The notes beneath the pieces were generated by a model that worked only from the letters and a program-made list of their open reading frames with translations, made no database searches and had not been told where the DNA came from. A program made the translations under genes and the position numbers. From Morella rubra (taxonomy: Eukaryota > Streptophyta > Magnoliopsida > Fagales > Myricaceae), in contig CM025855.1 in assembly GCA_003952965.2 (NCBI GenBank), positions 18,283,638 to 18,347,637 on the forward strand: a stretch of DNA of 64,000 nt, read 5' to 3'. Below, piece after piece: positions 62,740-64,000 of the stretch (positions are counted from its first letter, which is position 1; each line of letters begins with the position of its first letter).

Positions 62740-64000
62740 AATATGTACTAGATATAAGATAAACGTTCACCTGAGGAGATTCGCATTTTAGATAAGGGCG
62801 GTTACGAGTTTAAGGTCGAAACGTGGATATGTAGAAGTCAAATGCTTGAAGGGTGAAATTAATCTAATATAGGAAGGAAAAAGGAAACTAAAACTCATCT
62901 TATTCAAGTGCATGAGGATCTGTAGTTTCTAGCCTGAGACGAAAGCAATATTGAGACTTCTACTTGCCTATCCACTCTGAATGGCTACTAACAAGAACAA
63001 GGAAAGTTGCACATTGACAGTTGAACAATGGTGGTTAAACGGCGTTGATCATACAAATTCTTTTTATCCCTATGGAACCAACGGCAGTCTGAATTTCTAT
63101 ACCTCTTCTCTTCTCGACTACTAAAGGCAAGGTAGTGGGAAAGCTCATCTCTTCCCCATCTTTCATTCTTTTAGCATACAAATGAATTGATCCTAAGCAG
63201 AATCGTTCAAAAAGAACGAAAGTAGAAGAATTGCTTGGCTTATCAACCTTATGGACTTGTAGTATCCCACTCAACAGCGTTGAACCTTCTAAAAGTGAGT
63301 TTGGTCATGTGTTTATCATCTACATAGGACCAGATATTCTCTGTTTCTTCCAAACGGGAAATAAAGCATAGACACTCCTACAAATGAGATAAAGTTGCCA
63401 ACCAACAGATGAAAAGCCCTTCCTGTCCATGCCCTATTAAACCAAACGCCCAAGTGTGCTAGACACTCTGACTTGAGAGAAGATAGCCTAAAAGCTTCCT
63501 TTGCCAAGGAGCTGGGCTTGGCCATCATGATCAATAGTACACCTTTCTATTCCTATTCATATTCTTTATTCCAATTTGGCTTGGTTCATCTACATTGGAA
63601 GTCTTGAAATGAGCTCAGATATTCACCAAAACATTTAGTGCTTAGAAAACACATTTCATAGGGTTGTCAAACCCTAGAAAGAGTGAGAAAAGTAGTTGAC
63701 TCACATAGTACTAGGTAGATACTTGACTTCCTCTAGAGAAATAAATCCCTAGAAAATGATTGACTTTCATGGTTCGCTAATGACTTCCTTCAAGGAAGAC
63801 TTACCGATCACTCAATTGGAACTTTCACTGATTCTCTCACAGAACCAAACTAAACCCGTGCCAAGTGGCTCAATAGACTCTCTCTTTAACTTCCCCATCT
63901 GACCCATTCCTTCTGCATAATCCATTTTATAATTAGATTCGTGAAAGTTCTAATTAGTGGCGTCCTTCCTCGAGATATTGCCCATCGCTTGAGATGGAGG
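62740..64000. other. Possible organelle-derived (mitochondrial-like) stretch
   Basis: Balanced base composition and motif style (for example GAGATATTGCCCATCG near the end) resemble plant mitochondrial spacer DNA. The minus-strand open frames at 63035-63274 and 63316-63534 (AHLGVWFNRAWTGRAFHLLV) are not recognised. This could be a nuclear mitochondrial insertion or a scaffold join across the gap. Confidence 0.4.

Overview
The window looks like repeat-rich nuclear DNA of a flowering plant, most likely a woody eudicot. The support is a long multi-exon gene with GT-AG introns, Sirevirus-like and other Copia elements, very long Gypsy-type LTRs, MULE and hAT transposons, and cysteine-rich receptor-like kinase (CRK) sequence. 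The species cannot be named from what is visible. There are no bacterial or viral genes and no CRISPR array.

Layout. 1-300 is an organelle-like stretch. 2418-10963 (minus strand) holds the only complete host gene I can support: a mitochondrial Rho GTPase (MIRO) of 14 exons and 646 residues. All splice phases agree, it has a TATA box and a poly(A) signal, and its introns host a MULE-type MITE and a tRNA-derived SINE. 11895-21371 is a decayed Sirevirus-like Copia element with both LTRs and an env-like region; a related LTR remnant follows at 21738-22935. 24438-29639 starts with a short signal-peptide reading frame running into a broken MULE transposase, which is split by a 3.7-kb solo LTR (24752-28492, TSD TTACT). 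A 2.1-kb hAT element (29764-31857) sits just downstream in what looks like the transposase intron. 32174-36623 holds two joined copies of a second Gypsy-type LTR.

37887-51374 is the most unusual region: sixteen half-units of the same CRK kinase-domain fragment, arranged alternately minus and plus. They form eight palindromes with a period near 1.5 kb. The direction of the period reverses around 41451, so the array is also part of a larger palindrome. A third copy of the second LTR family (42452-44765, TSD CATTG) landed in one arm. The order can produce very long double-stranded RNA if transcribed through, but it encodes no complete kinase.

51935-56222 carries a perfect 36-bp inverted repeat and a second copy, in opposite orientation, of the 3.7-kb LTR family, inserted into the LTR end of another Copia element (56228-61280, minus). 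After a GC-rich tract and a 100-base assembly gap (62640-62739), the window ends in a second organelle-like stretch. Apart from MIRO, nearly everything is transposable-element or gene-fragment debris, and the nesting gives a relative order of events.
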